From: Streptomyces sp. B21-083
GTDB lineage: Bacteria > Actinomycetota > Actinomycetes > Streptomycetales > Streptomycetaceae
Direction of reading: 5' to 3'
Assembly (NCBI RefSeq): GCF_036898825.1
Contig: NZ_JARUND010000001.1
Span: 1,054,001 to 1,118,000 of the forward strand
Length of the DNA stretch: 64,000 bases
Shown here: positions 8,223-17,811 of the stretch, piece by piece
Position numbering within the stretch: the stretch's first letter is position 1
How the letters are laid out: each line of letters starts with the position of its first letter
The notes under the pieces: model-generated
What the model was told of the DNA's origin: nothing
What the model saw: only the letters and a program-made list of their open reading frames with translations
Database searches by the model: none
Program-made: the position numbers and the translations under genes

Positions 8223-9314
8223 ATGCCGAACCCAGCAGATCAACCGGTGCGATCACGACGCCCGGGGCCGGAGTCGGGGTCGGTGCTGTCCACGACCCGG
8301 TTCTCCGTGCTCGACCGGTCCCGTACCCGGGAGGGGCGTCCGGACGCGGAGGCCCTGCGGGACACGGTGTCGCTGGCCCGGGAATCGGAACGGCTCGGCT
8401 TCCACCGGTTCTGGGTCTCCGAGCACCACGGCGTGCCCGGGGTCGCCGGTTCCGCGCCCACCGTGCTGGCGGCGGCCGTGGCGGCGGCGACCCGTACGAT
8501 CCGGGTCGGTACGGGCGGCGTCATGCTGCCCAATCACCAACCGTTCCTGTGGACTGAGCGGGAGTGAGTCCGTTCAGCCGCGCGCCCCGAACGGTCTTGG
8601 GCGAGCTGGTCCCCGGCGTACTCGACCCCGGGTGGCGACACGCATCGTGTGCGTGGTCCTAGCCCGGGAGGCCCCCGCGGCCGGAGGCCGCTGACGTACA
8701 CAGCCCTGTGCGACCTGGCCAGGTGGGTATGGCCAGAGGCGACGGAGAGGCCCTGAACCATCCTCTGGTGGAGCAGGGGCCCCTGCACGCTGACGCCGTA
8801 CCCGGTGTCCCAGAACGCACACTCACGCTAACCCGAACAGTCCAGGGCGCCGCAAGCCCGGAAGCCGACCATCACACGATCGAGCTAATTCGGCTTCGTG
8901 CGCACTCCTTGCCGAGCAGTTCGGGGTCCTGGAGTCGCTGGTACCGGGTCGGATCGACATGGGGCTCGGCCACTCGGTGGGCTTCACCGACGGGGTGCGC
9001 CGGGCGCTGGGCCGTGACAAGGAGGTCCCCGAGGACTTCTCGGCCCAGCTCGACGAGCTGCTCGGCTGGTTCGGCGGCACCTCACCGACCGGGGTGCACA
9101 CCCGTCCCGCACGATGACCGCCAAGGAACGCGGCTTCTACGAGTCCGGGCTCGCGGGCCAGCTCGCCGGCACGGCGGACGAAGTGGCCCACGAGCTGGAG
9201 ACGCTGGTGAAGGAGACGGGCGCGCAGGAGGTCCTGGTCGCGACCAGCACATACGACCGGAACGCCCTGCTGGACTCCTACCGCAGGCTGGCGGAACCTT
9301 TCCGGGTCGGCTGA
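8223..9314 (+). pseudogene. Broken LLM-class flavin-dependent oxidoreductase (luciferase-like)
   Basis: Three pieces of one FMN-dependent luciferase-like monooxygenase (usual length about 340 aa) remain. Piece 1 (8223-8567) runs from [11 protein letters not shown] through VLDRSRTREG, RFWVSEHHG and VGTGGVMLPNHQPF, then leaves the family at FLWTERE-stop. About 350 bases of unrelated DNA follow. Piece 2 (about 8903-9116) resumes at LAEQFGVLESLVPGRIDMG and ends at a stop after GWFGGTSPTGVHTRPAR. Piece 3 (9114-9314) is the family C-terminus, MTAKERGFYESGLAG to YRRLAEPFRVG. The middle (about 150 residues) is lost. So there is one insertion, one internal deletion and two stops; it is almost certainly non-functional. 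It ends 3 bases before a perfect 19-bp hairpin. Confidence 0.85.
8550..8902. other. Foreign segment of about 350 bases inside the broken monooxygenase gene
   Basis: Between NHQPF and LAEQFG, where the family is normally contiguous, lies DNA with no coding similarity I can name on either strand. It contains a small perfect hairpin (GCGGCC-GGA-GGCCGC, 8677-8691). I see no clear terminal inverted repeats or target duplication, so it is not called an insertion sequence. It may be an IS remnant or a rearrangement junction. Confidence 0.5.
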
Positions 9315-10198
9315 CCGCCCCTGTAGTGAAGAGGCGGCGCAGCCAGCCTCTTCACTACAGGGGCGCGGGGAACTGCGCGACCAGCCACAGCGAGCCCGCA
9401 CCCGCCCACAACCGGATGCACCCCCGGCCCCAGCGGCAGCTGAGCCGCTTCGGCCAAGGCCCGCCGGTCCAGGTGACTCCCCGGCGGTATCGCGTCCCGT
9501 ACCCCGACCTCCGCCACCAGCCCACGCGCCGACACCACCCGCCACACCGACGTGAGCAACGAGTCCTCGCCGACAAACGCCGGCGCCGTGCTGGCCGCTC
9601 CCCCGGCGAGCCGGTAGTGCAGCCGCACCGGCTGGACGGGGACCCCGGCGTCCAGCGCGGCCTGGAACACCGCCCGGCGGAAGTGGCCCTGGGCGTTGCC
9701 GCACCAGGTGCTGCCCTCGGGGAAGGCGACGACCGCCGTGCCCTGACGCAGGGCGTCGGCGATCTTCGCGACGGTCTGCGGCAGCGCCCGCAGCCGGTCG
9801 CGCTCGATGAACAGCGCACCGCCGGCCGCGGTCAGCGCGCCCGCCACCGGCCACTGCCGGATCTCGGCCTTGGCGAGCATCCTGGCCGGCCGTACGGCGG
9901 CCAGCAGCGGGATGTCCAGCCACGAGATGTGGTTGGCGACCAGCAGCACGCCCCCGGTGGGGGCGGTCGGGCCGCTCACCCGGAGCCGGACCCCGGCGGC
10001 CCGCACGATGGTGCGGGCCCAGCGCCGTACCCACCCGGCGGGAATCCGCCCGCCGAACGGGCACAGCATGATCCCCGCCAGCAGGACCACCAGGACGGTC
10101 ACCAGGCGCAGCACTGCCAGGGGCAGGGCCGTCGTGGAACCCGTCGTCTCCACGCACGTCCTCGGCGTGCAGGGCGCGCTGGGCAGCCAGACGCTCAT
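9278..10198 (-). CDS. olsA: 1-acyl-glycerol-3-phosphate/lyso-ornithine-lipid acyltransferase (PlsC family, OlsA-like)
   Basis: 306-residue membrane acyltransferase. An N-terminal hydrophobic helix (about residues 25-45) is followed by the PlsC motif NHISWLD (HX4D catalytic pair) and FPEGSTW (substrate motif). It acylates a lyso-lipid on the cytoplasmic face. Its ATG overlaps the stop of the N-acyltransferase gene by one base (TGATG), so the two are translationally coupled. This pairing matches OlsB (N-acylation of ornithine) then OlsA (O-acylation) in ornithine lipid synthesis. The last 35 or so residues (after PVVGGCGLAVAG) are encoded by a perfect 19-bp inverted repeat and a dispersed intergenic repeat, so the reading frame has probably run past its ancestral end. 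General phosphatidate synthesis is the alternative role. Confidence 0.8.
   Translation of the reverse strand: MSVWLPSAPCTPRTCVETTGSTTALPLAVLRLVTVLVVLLAGIMLCPFGGRIPAGWVRRWARTIVRAAGVRLRVSGPTAPTGGVLLVANHISWLDIPLLAAVRPARMLAKAEIRQWPVAGALTAAGGALFIERDRLRALPQTVAKIADALRQGTAVVAFPEGSTWCGNAQGHFRRAVFQAALDAGVPVQPVRLHYRLAGGAASTAPAFVGEDSLLTSVWRVVSARGLVAEVGVRDAIPPGSHLDRRALAEAAQLPLGPGVHPVVGGCGLAVAGRAVPRAPVVKRLAAPPLHYRGGQPTRKGSASLR
9317..9364. terminator. Perfect 19-bp inverted repeat (strong hairpin)
   Basis: Arms 9317-9335 and 9346-9364 are exact reverse complements around a 10-base loop. It begins 3 bases after the stop of the broken monooxygenase and lies inside the 3' end of the convergent acyltransferase frame. 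It looks like a bidirectional terminator that the acyltransferase frame now crosses. Confidence 0.75.
9359..9378 (-). repeat. Dispersed repeat core (GCGCAGTTCCCCGCGCCCCT), copy 1
   Basis: Reverse-strand copy of a 20-base core seen at least five more times in this window (15623, 41663, 62602, 62714, 62826). Here it lies against the 19-bp hairpin at the 3' end of the acyltransferase gene. Confidence 0.8.
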
Positions 10199-10971
10199 CA
10201 GGCCGGGACGAGGGAGAGGAAGTGCCGCAGATAGCGCTGGTTGATCCGGCGCATCGACAGCAGCACGTACAGGTCGGCGACCCCGAAGTCCGGGTCGTGG
10301 GCGGGCTCCCCGCAGACCCAGGCGCCCAGGCGGACGTAGCCGCGCAGCAGCGGGGGCAGTTCGGTGCGGCCGGCGGGACGGGTCACACCGTCGGCGGACC
10401 AGGGCAGCAGGGGGCGTACCCGGAACTCCTCCGGCGCAAGGTGCTTGGCCCGGACGCGGTCCCAGGCGCCGGCGGCGACGGTACCGCCGTCGGAGAGCGG
10501 GATGGAGCAGCAGCCGGCCAGCCAGTCGTGGCCGCGGTCGACCATGTAGCGGGCGATTCCGGCCCAGATGAGGCCGATGACCGCGCCGTCGCGGTGGTCG
10601 GGGTGCACGCAGGAGCGGCCGACCTCGACGAGCCCGGGGCGGATCGCGTCGAGCGGGGAGATGTCGAACTCGCCCTCGGAGTAGAGGCGTCCGGCGATCG
10701 CCGCGCGTTCCGGGGGCAGCAGCCGGTAGGTGCCGACGACCTGGCCGGTGAGGGTGTCGCGGACCAGCAGGTGGTCGCAGTAGGCGTCGAAGGGGTCGAT
10801 GTCGAGGCCGGGCTGCGGGGAGGACAGCAGGGCGCCGAGCTCACCGGCGAAGACGTCGTGGCGTAGCCGCTGTGCGGCTCGGACGTCGTCCTCGTCGCGG
10901 GCGAGGGTGACGGTGTAGCGGGTGGGTGTGGCGGGGAGCGGGGGACGTTCGATGGTGGAAACGCCGGTCAT
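10198..10971 (-). CDS. olsB: Ornithine N-acyltransferase (OlsB-like, GNAT fold)
   Basis: 257-residue cytoplasmic enzyme with the hemolysin/OlsB-type acyltransferase fold: YTVTLARDEDDVRAAQRLRHDVFAGE near the N-terminus, DPFDAYCDHLLVRD, GTYRLLPPERA, VEVGRSCVHPDHRDG and CCSIPLSDGG. This layout is characteristic of enzymes that transfer a 3-hydroxyacyl chain from ACP to the alpha-amine of ornithine, giving lyso-ornithine lipid. CAGGAGAGAGCC sits before the ATG. The coupled downstream gene is a PlsC-type O-acyltransferase, completing a two-step ornithine lipid pathway; S. coelicolor is recalled to have such a pair at SCO0921/SCO0920. Such lipids often replace phospholipids under phosphate limitation, but I saw no convincing PHO box upstream. 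Confidence 0.84.
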   Translation of the reverse strand: MTGVSTIERPPLPATPTRYTVTLARDEDDVRAAQRLRHDVFAGELGALLSSPQPGLDIDPFDAYCDHLLVRDTLTGQVVGTYRLLPPERAAIAGRLYSEGEFDISPLDAIRPGLVEVGRSCVHPDHRDGAVIGLIWAGIARYMVDRGHDWLAGCCSIPLSDGGTVAAGAWDRVRAKHLAPEEFRVRPLLPWSADGVTRPAGRTELPPLLRGYVRLGAWVCGEPAHDPDFGVADLYVLLSMRRINQRYLRHFLSLVPA

Positions 10972-11122
10972 GGCTCTCTCCTGGTCACGGGCCGGGGGCG
11001 GCGAGGGGTGAGCTGGCCGGTCCCGTTACGTCCGGCCGTATCAGTTCTTCCGACCTCGGCTGTCCTGCGCGTGACTCTCGAAGGGAGAGCGGGTGTGAGC
11101 TTGCTGAATGCCAGGGGTGCCT

Positions 11123-11158
11123 GGCGGGACCGGGGTCGAGCACCACTCCGGTCCCGCC
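11123..11158 (-). terminator. Terminator hairpin of the sdh operon
   Basis: GGCGGGACCGG (11123-11133) pairs perfectly with CCGGTCCCGCC (11148-11158) across a 14-base loop, about 30 bases beyond the sdhB stop. Confidence 0.7.
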
Positions 11159-11189
11159 CGTCCGCACCTTGCCGGCGAACGTTCTGGGG

Positions 11190-11935
11190 TCAGCGGCCGG
11201 ACACTTTGCGCGTCGCCCGCAGCCACTCCTTGTTCATCCCGGTGATGGAGAAGAGGGGGATGCCCTTCGGGCAGGCGGTGGCGCACTCCCCGGCGAGGGT
11301 GCAGCCACCGAAGCCCTCCTCGTCCATCCGGGCGACCATGTCGAGGACCCGGGTCTCCCGCTCGGGCGCCCCCTGCGGCAGCACGTTCAGGTGGTTGACC
11401 TTGGCGGAGGTGAAGAGCATCGCCGAGCCGTTCGGGCAGGCGGCCACGCAGGCGCCGCAGCCGATGCACTCGGCGTGCTCGAAGGCGAGGTCGGCGTCCG
11501 GTTTCGGTACGGGGGTGGCGTGGGCCTCGGGGGCGGCGCCGGTCGGGGCGGTGACGTAGCCGCCGGCCTGGATGATGCGGTCGAAGGCGGACCGGTCGAC
11601 GACGAGGTCCTTGACCACGGGGAAGGCGGCGGCGCGCCAGGGTTCGACGTCGATGGTGTCGCCGTCGGCGAAGGACCGCATGTGGAGCTGGCAGGTGGTG
11701 GTGCGCTCGGGTCCGTGCGCGTCGCCGTTGATGACGAGGGAGCAGGCGCCGCAGATGCCCTCGCGGCAGTCGTGGTCGAAGGCGACCGGGTCGTCGCCCT
11801 TGAGGATCAGTTCCTCGTTGAGGGTGTCGAGCATCTCCAGGAAGGACATGTCGGCGGAGATGCCGTCCACCTCGTACGTGGACATGGCGCCGTCGGCGTC
11901 GGCGTCGCGCTGGCGCCAGACGCGCAGGGTGAGCT

Positions 11936-11939
<4 letters not shown>
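11190..11939 (-). CDS. sdhB: Succinate dehydrogenase/fumarate reductase iron-sulfur subunit
   Basis: 249-residue electron-transfer subunit carrying electrons between the flavoprotein and the quinone site. The [2Fe-2S] ligands lie in [11 protein letters not shown] and the following TTCQLHM; the [4Fe-4S] ligands in [14 protein letters not shown]; the [3Fe-4S]/third cluster in [21 protein letters not shown] 11939 ([12 protein letters not shown]) overlaps the sdhA stop by four bases (ATGA). It is last in sdhC-sdhA-sdhB. This is the short b558-linked type, as in the second SDH set of streptomycetes (SCO0922-0924), rather than the four-subunit SdhCDAB enzyme; which direction dominates in vivo cannot be read from sequence. 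Confidence 0.93.
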
Positions 11940-13888
<1,949 letters not shown>

Positions 13889-13889
13889 T

Positions 13890-14597
13890 TCAGCTCACCA
13901 CTCCGGTCATGACGCCCACGGGTACGGCGAGGAAGCCGGCCGTGAGCAGCAGTGCGAGAACGTTGGCGACGGTTTTGAGGGCGCGGTCGCGGGTGCGGCT
14001 GCCGACGCCGAGGGTCTGGGCGGCGCTCCAGAAGCCGTGCCGGATGTGCAGGCCGAGGGCGAGCATCGCGACGACGTAGACGGCGTTGCCGTACCAGGTG
14101 GAGAAGGTGTCGACGACGTTCTGGTAGGGGTGGCCCGGCTGGAAGCCGCCGGAGTGGACGGTGCCGGTGGTCAGGTCGAGGACGTGCCAGACGATGAAGA
14201 GGCCGAGGATGGTTCCGCCCCAGCGCATGGTGCGCGTCGCGTAGCTCGTCCGCGCCTTCCGGTGCACGTACTTGCTGGGCCGGGCCCTCAGGTCGCGGCG
14301 GCTGAGCTGGTAGGCGGAGGTGGCGTGGGCGACGACGGCCACCACGAGCGCGACGCGGACGAGCCAGAGCGTCCACTCGTAGTGCATGAAGGGCTCGCCG
14401 ACCGTGCGCAGCCAGTGGGCGTAGTGGTTGAACTCGCCGGGCCCGAAGAAGATCTTCAGGTTGCCGATCATGTGGACGACGAGATACAGCAGCATGATCA
14501 GGCCGCTCACGGCCATCACGGTCTTCTTGCCGACGGAGCTGTCCCACACGGTGCGTGCCATGGACGGCCGTCGGTCCGTCCGCGTTGCCAGAGCCAT
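13890..14597 (-). CDS. sdhC: Succinate dehydrogenase cytochrome b558-type membrane anchor
   Basis: 235-residue anchor with five transmembrane helices (starting near [92 protein letters not shown]). His residues in helices 1, 2, 4 and the HIRHG segment are the expected axial ligands for two haems b, as in Bacillus and Wolinella enzymes; it holds the quinone site. ATG at 14597 has no clear Shine-Dalgarno; MARTVWDSS at 14561 is an alternative start. First gene of the operon, divergent from the LysR gene. Confidence 0.9.
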   Translation of the reverse strand: MALATRTDRRPSMARTVWDSSVGKKTVMAVSGLIMLLYLVVHMIGNLKIFFGPGEFNHYAHWLRTVGEPFMHYEWTLWLVRVALVVAVVAHATSAYQLSRRDLRARPSKYVHRKARTSYATRTMRWGGTILGLFIVWHVLDLTTGTVHSGGFQPGHPYQNVVDTFSTWYGNAVYVVAMLALGLHIRHGFWSAAQTLGVGSRTRDRALKTVANVLALLLTAGFLAVPVGVMTGVVS

Positions 14598-14635
14598 GGG
14601 TCAAGACGCTAGGCCGCCGGACCCCGATCGGTCCA

Positions 14636-14673
14636 AGACATGGTCTGGCTCGTTTCCATAGCCACAGCCTATG
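14636..14673. promoter_or_regulatory. Paired dyads between sdhC and lysR (candidate LysR operators)
   Basis: In the 95-base divergent region are CATAG-N7-CTATG (14657-14673, perfect, and of the T-N11-A form favoured by LysR proteins) and AGAC-ATG-GTCT (14636-14646, perfect). Their position between the divergent starts fits autoregulation plus control of sdhCAB. Assignment to this LysR protein is inference. Confidence 0.5.
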
Positions 14674-14692
14674 CGGGACGTATCCTGGCCGC

Positions 14693-15577
14693 ATGCAGTT
14701 CCAGCAGCTCCAGTACTTCGTGGCGGTCGCCGAGACCCGGCACTTCACCCGCGCCGCGGATCTCGTCCATGTCGCGCAGCCGTCGCTGTCCCAGCAGATC
14801 AAGTCGCTGGAAAGGGAGTTGGGGGCCGAACTGTTCCTGCGGGCGCGCGGCAACATCACCCTCACGGACGCCGGCGAGGCGCTCCTCCCGCTGGCCCGGC
14901 GCATCCTGGCCGACGCGGACACGGCCCGGCACGAGGTGCAGGAACTGGTCCAGCTGCGGGCCGGCCGGATCCGGCTGGGCGCGACGCCGAGCCTGTGCAC
15001 AGGTCTGCTGCCGGACGTGCTGCGCGCCTTCCACGACCGCTATCCCGGCATCCGGCTGCTGATCGAGGAGGGCGGCTCGCACGATCTCGTACGGGAGCTG
15101 GCGCGCGGCGCCCTGGACCTGGCCCTGGTCGTCCTCCCGCTGCCGACACCGTCCCCGGCGCTGACCACGGTGGAGGTCCTGCGCGAGGACCTGGTGGTGG
15201 TGTCGTCCCCGGACGCGCCCGCGCCCGGCCGGGGCCGGCGGACCGTCCGTGTCGCCGACCTGGAGGGCGAGCGCCTGGTGATGTTCCGGCACGGCTACGA
15301 CCTGCGCGAGCTGACCGTGGCGGCGTGTCGCTCCGCCGGGTTCGAGCCGGAGTTCGCGGTGGAGGGCGGGGAGATGGACGCGGTACTGGGGTTCGTGCGG
15401 GCGGGGCTGGGCGTGGCCGTCGTACCGCGCATGGTGGCGAGCCGGACGGGGCGGGGGCTCAGGGTGACGCCGCTCGCCCGACCGGGGCTGTTCCGGGCGA
15501 TCGCCCTTGCCCACCGAAGCGATGTGGCTCCGCCTCGGGCGGCTCGGGAGTTGCAGCGGATGCTGTTGGAACGGTAA
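14693..15577 (+). CDS. LysR-family transcriptional regulator
   Basis: 294-residue regulator. The N-terminal winged helix-turn-helix is MQFQQLQYFVAVAETRHFTR..QPSLSQQIKSLERELG (residues 1-60), followed by a linker helix and a periplasmic-binding-like effector domain (IRLGATPSLCTGLLPDVL to the end). A TATCCT box at 14681-14686 ends 6 bases before the ATG and no Shine-Dalgarno is present, so the message may be leaderless. It is divergent from sdhCAB with palindromes between, so it probably controls that operon. The effector is unknown. It converges with the GGDEF-EAL gene across a hairpin repeat. Confidence 0.9.
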   Translation: MQFQQLQYFVAVAETRHFTRAADLVHVAQPSLSQQIKSLERELGAELFLRARGNITLTDAGEALLPLARRILADADTARHEVQELVQLRAGRIRLGATPSLCTGLLPDVLRAFHDRYPGIRLLIEEGGSHDLVRELARGALDLALVVLPLPTPSPALTTVEVLREDLVVVSSPDAPAPGRGRRTVRVADLEGERLVMFRHGYDLRELTVAACRSAGFEPEFAVEGGEMDAVLGFVRAGLGVAVVPRMVASRTGRGLRVTPLARPGLFRAIALAHRSDVAPPRAARELQRMLLER

Positions 15578-15614
15578 GGGGGTACGGGTTCGTGGCCATC
15601 GCGCGGTCGTATGT

Positions 15615-15657
15615 GGCTGGTCGCGCAGTTCCCCGCGCCCCTGAGGGGGCGCGCCCC
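15615..15657 (+). repeat. Dispersed GC-rich repeat, copy 2, with terminator-like hairpin
   Basis: Contains the 20-base core at 15623-15642 followed by GCGCCCC (15635-15641)-TGAG-GGGGCGC (15646-15652), a 7-bp stem. It lies between the convergent lysR and GGDEF-EAL stops, a normal terminator position. Confidence 0.75.
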
Positions 15658-15666
15658 ATCGCGAGA

Positions 15667-17811
15667 TCAGCCCGTCGCGTCCACCAGCGCCAGGTCGTGG
15701 AGGCGCTCCGGGGGGCCCGGGCGGGCGTAGTACCAGCCCTGGGCCGTGTCGCAGCCCAGTATGCGGAGTTGCTCCGCCTGGGCGCCCGTTTCCACGCCCT
15801 CGACCGTCACCGTGAGGTTCAGGCTGTGGGCGAGGGAGACGATCCCCTCGACGATCTTCAGGTCGACGGGGTCCGCCGGGAACTGCTGCATCCCCTGGGT
15901 GAAGGAGCGGTCGAGCTTGAGGATGCTCACCGGGAGGCGACGCAGGTTGGCCAGGTTGGAGTAACCGGTGCCGAAGTCGTCCAGGGCGATGTCGACGCCC
16001 ATCTCGGCGAGGCGGCGCAGAGGTTTGAGGAGGTCGTCGTCGGCGCCGATCAACGCCGACTCCGTCACCTCCAGGCACAGCGCCTCGGGCTCCAGGCCCG
16101 CGCGTTCGAGGATGTCGACGGTGTCCTGCACCAGGCCCGGGTGGGTGAGCTGACACGGGGACAGGTTGACGTTGATGCGCAGCGGGCCGCCGGCGGGGTG
16201 TCCCCCGTACTGCTCCTGCCAGGCGCGGGCCTGACGCACCGACTGCTCCAGGACCCAGCGGCCGAGCGGGACGATCAGGCCGGTGTGCTCGGCGAGCGGG
16301 ATGAAGCGGTCGGGGCCCAGGACCCCGTGCTGCGGATGCAGCCAGCGCACCAGGGCCTCGGCGCCGCGCACGCTGCCGTCGCCGAGGTGGACGAGCGGCT
16401 GGTACTCGATGAAGAACTCGCCGCGGTCCAGGGCGGCCGGCAGCGCGGTGGTGAGCCCGTGGCGGGTGATCGCCCTCAAGTCGGCCTCGGGGTCGGCCAG
16501 TTCGAAGCGGTTGCCGCCCGCCGACTTGGCCCGGTACATGGTGATGTCGGCGCTGCGCAGTACCTCCGCGGGGCCGCGCTCTCCCGCCGGCCCCTCGACG
16601 ATGCCGATGCTGCCGCGCACGGTCAGCTCCCGGCCGTCGACACTGACCGGCGCGATCATCGCGTTCATGATGCGGGAGGCGAGTTCGTCGACCTCGCGTT
16701 CGGTGTCGGGGCCGGTGGTCAGGGCCACGAACTCGTCGCCGCCCAGCCGGGCCACCATCTCGCCCGGTGCGGTCGCGCAGGACTGCAGCCGGTCGGCGAC
16801 CTCGACGAGCAGCCGGTCTCCGGCCGCGTGGCCGAGGCTGTCGTTGATGGTCTTGAACCCGTCGAGGTCGAGGTAGCACAGGCCGAAGCGCTGGCCCGCG
16901 CCCGCCGACACCGCCTTCTCCAGGCGTTCGAAGAACAGGGTGCGGTTGGGCAGTCCGGTGAGCGCGTCGTGCGTGGCCTCGTACCGCAGCCTGAGGTTGA
17001 GGAGCCGGCGCTCGGTGGTGTCCTCCATGAGGGCAAGCTGGTACTGCGGACGGCCGTCGGCGTCCCGGAGGAGGGAGACCGTGAGGTTGGTCCACAGGAC
17101 CGTTCCGTCGGGGCGGTAGAACGCCTTCTCGACGTGGTAGTGCTCGCGTTCGCCGCGGACGAGTTCGTCGTAGAGCCGCCAGACCTGCGGGGCGTCGTCC
17201 GGGTGGGTCCACTCCGGGACCCTGCGGCCCCGTACGGTCTGCTCCGAGCCGCCGAACATTCGTTGCAGCGCGCCGTTGATCTGCAGGATGTTGCCGTCGA
17301 GGTCGGCGATGCCGATGCCTATGGCCGCACCCTCGAAAACGGCCCGGAAACGGGCCTCGCTGTCGTGCAGCGCCTCGGCGACCGCGCTGCGCGCACTCTG
17401 CGCGGCCCACGCGATGGCCTCCTGCTCGGCCAGGGTCCGGTCGCGCAGCGCGACAGCGTAGCCGGCGGCCATGGCGTGCTGGAGCCTCGACGAACGGGCT
17501 CGCAGGTCCTCCTGCGGGCCGTCCTCACCGCAGTAGAGGACCAGGTAGGCGTCCACGCAGTCGAGCGAGCGGAGAAGCGTCTCGGGGTCGGTGCAGTGCG
17601 CGGAGACCAGTGCGGCGCCGACCGCCCGGCCCTCCTCGGCGTCGAACGTCCTGGCCCGCAGCGCCTCGCTCAACCGCCCGGCGAGCGGCAGGAGTTGCTC
17701 CTCGAACTCCGGCCGGGTGAGCGAGGTGGAAGTCACCTGGAACACCGCCCGGCTCCAGATGGTCGCGAACCTGCGCAGTCTGTCCTGGGGGCCGTCCGGC
17801 TCCGCGGTCAT
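15667..17811 (-). CDS. rmdA: PAS-GGDEF-EAL cyclic-di-GMP turnover protein (RmdA-like)
   Basis: 714-residue cytoplasmic signalling protein with no transmembrane segment. Order: an unassigned alpha-helical N-terminal domain (1-140), PAS/PAC (about 150-270), GGDEF (about 275-440, motif RLGGDEF at 355-361) and EAL (about 450-700, EALVRW at 485-490, with DDFGTGYSNL). Both catalytic signatures are intact, so it may make or degrade c-di-GMP. No RxxD inhibitory site precedes GGDEF. In S. coelicolor RmdA (SCO0928) is a phosphodiesterase delaying or allowing aerial growth; the neighbouring lipoprotein and sdh genes support this orthology, from memory. Its ATG overlaps the upstream methyltransferase stop by four bases (ATGA), so translation is coupled. 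Confidence 0.85.
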   Translation of the reverse strand: MTAEPDGPQDRLRRFATIWSRAVFQVTSTSLTRPEFEEQLLPLAGRLSEALRARTFDAEEGRAVGAALVSAHCTDPETLLRSLDCVDAYLVLYCGEDGPQEDLRARSSRLQHAMAAGYAVALRDRTLAEQEAIAWAAQSARSAVAEALHDSEARFRAVFEGAAIGIGIADLDGNILQINGALQRMFGGSEQTVRGRRVPEWTHPDDAPQVWRLYDELVRGEREHYHVEKAFYRPDGTVLWTNLTVSLLRDADGRPQYQLALMEDTTERRLLNLRLRYEATHDALTGLPNRTLFFERLEKAVSAGAGQRFGLCYLDLDGFKTINDSLGHAAGDRLLVEVADRLQSCATAPGEMVARLGGDEFVALTTGPDTEREVDELASRIMNAMIAPVSVDGRELTVRGSIGIVEGPAGERGPAEVLRSADITMYRAKSAGGNRFELADPEADLRAITRHGLTTALPAALDRGEFFIEYQPLVHLGDGSVRGAEALVRWLHPQHGVLGPDRFIPLAEHTGLIVPLGRWVLEQSVRQARAWQEQYGGHPAGGPLRINVNLSPCQLTHPGLVQDTVDILERAGLEPEALCLEVTESALIGADDDLLKPLRRLAEMGVDIALDDFGTGYSNLANLRRLPVSILKLDRSFTQGMQQFPADPVDLKIVEGIVSLAHSLNLTVTVEGVETGAQAEQLRILGCDTAQGWYYARPGPPERLHDLALVDATG

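Noticed and set aside
8550..8902. Insertion sequence in the monooxygenase pseudogene
   Set aside because: No transposase coding, no convincing terminal inverted repeats and no target duplication could be seen, so it is listed only as foreign DNA.
10972..11100. PHO box upstream of olsB
   Set aside because: Only one weak GCTCACC-like word; no direct repeat.
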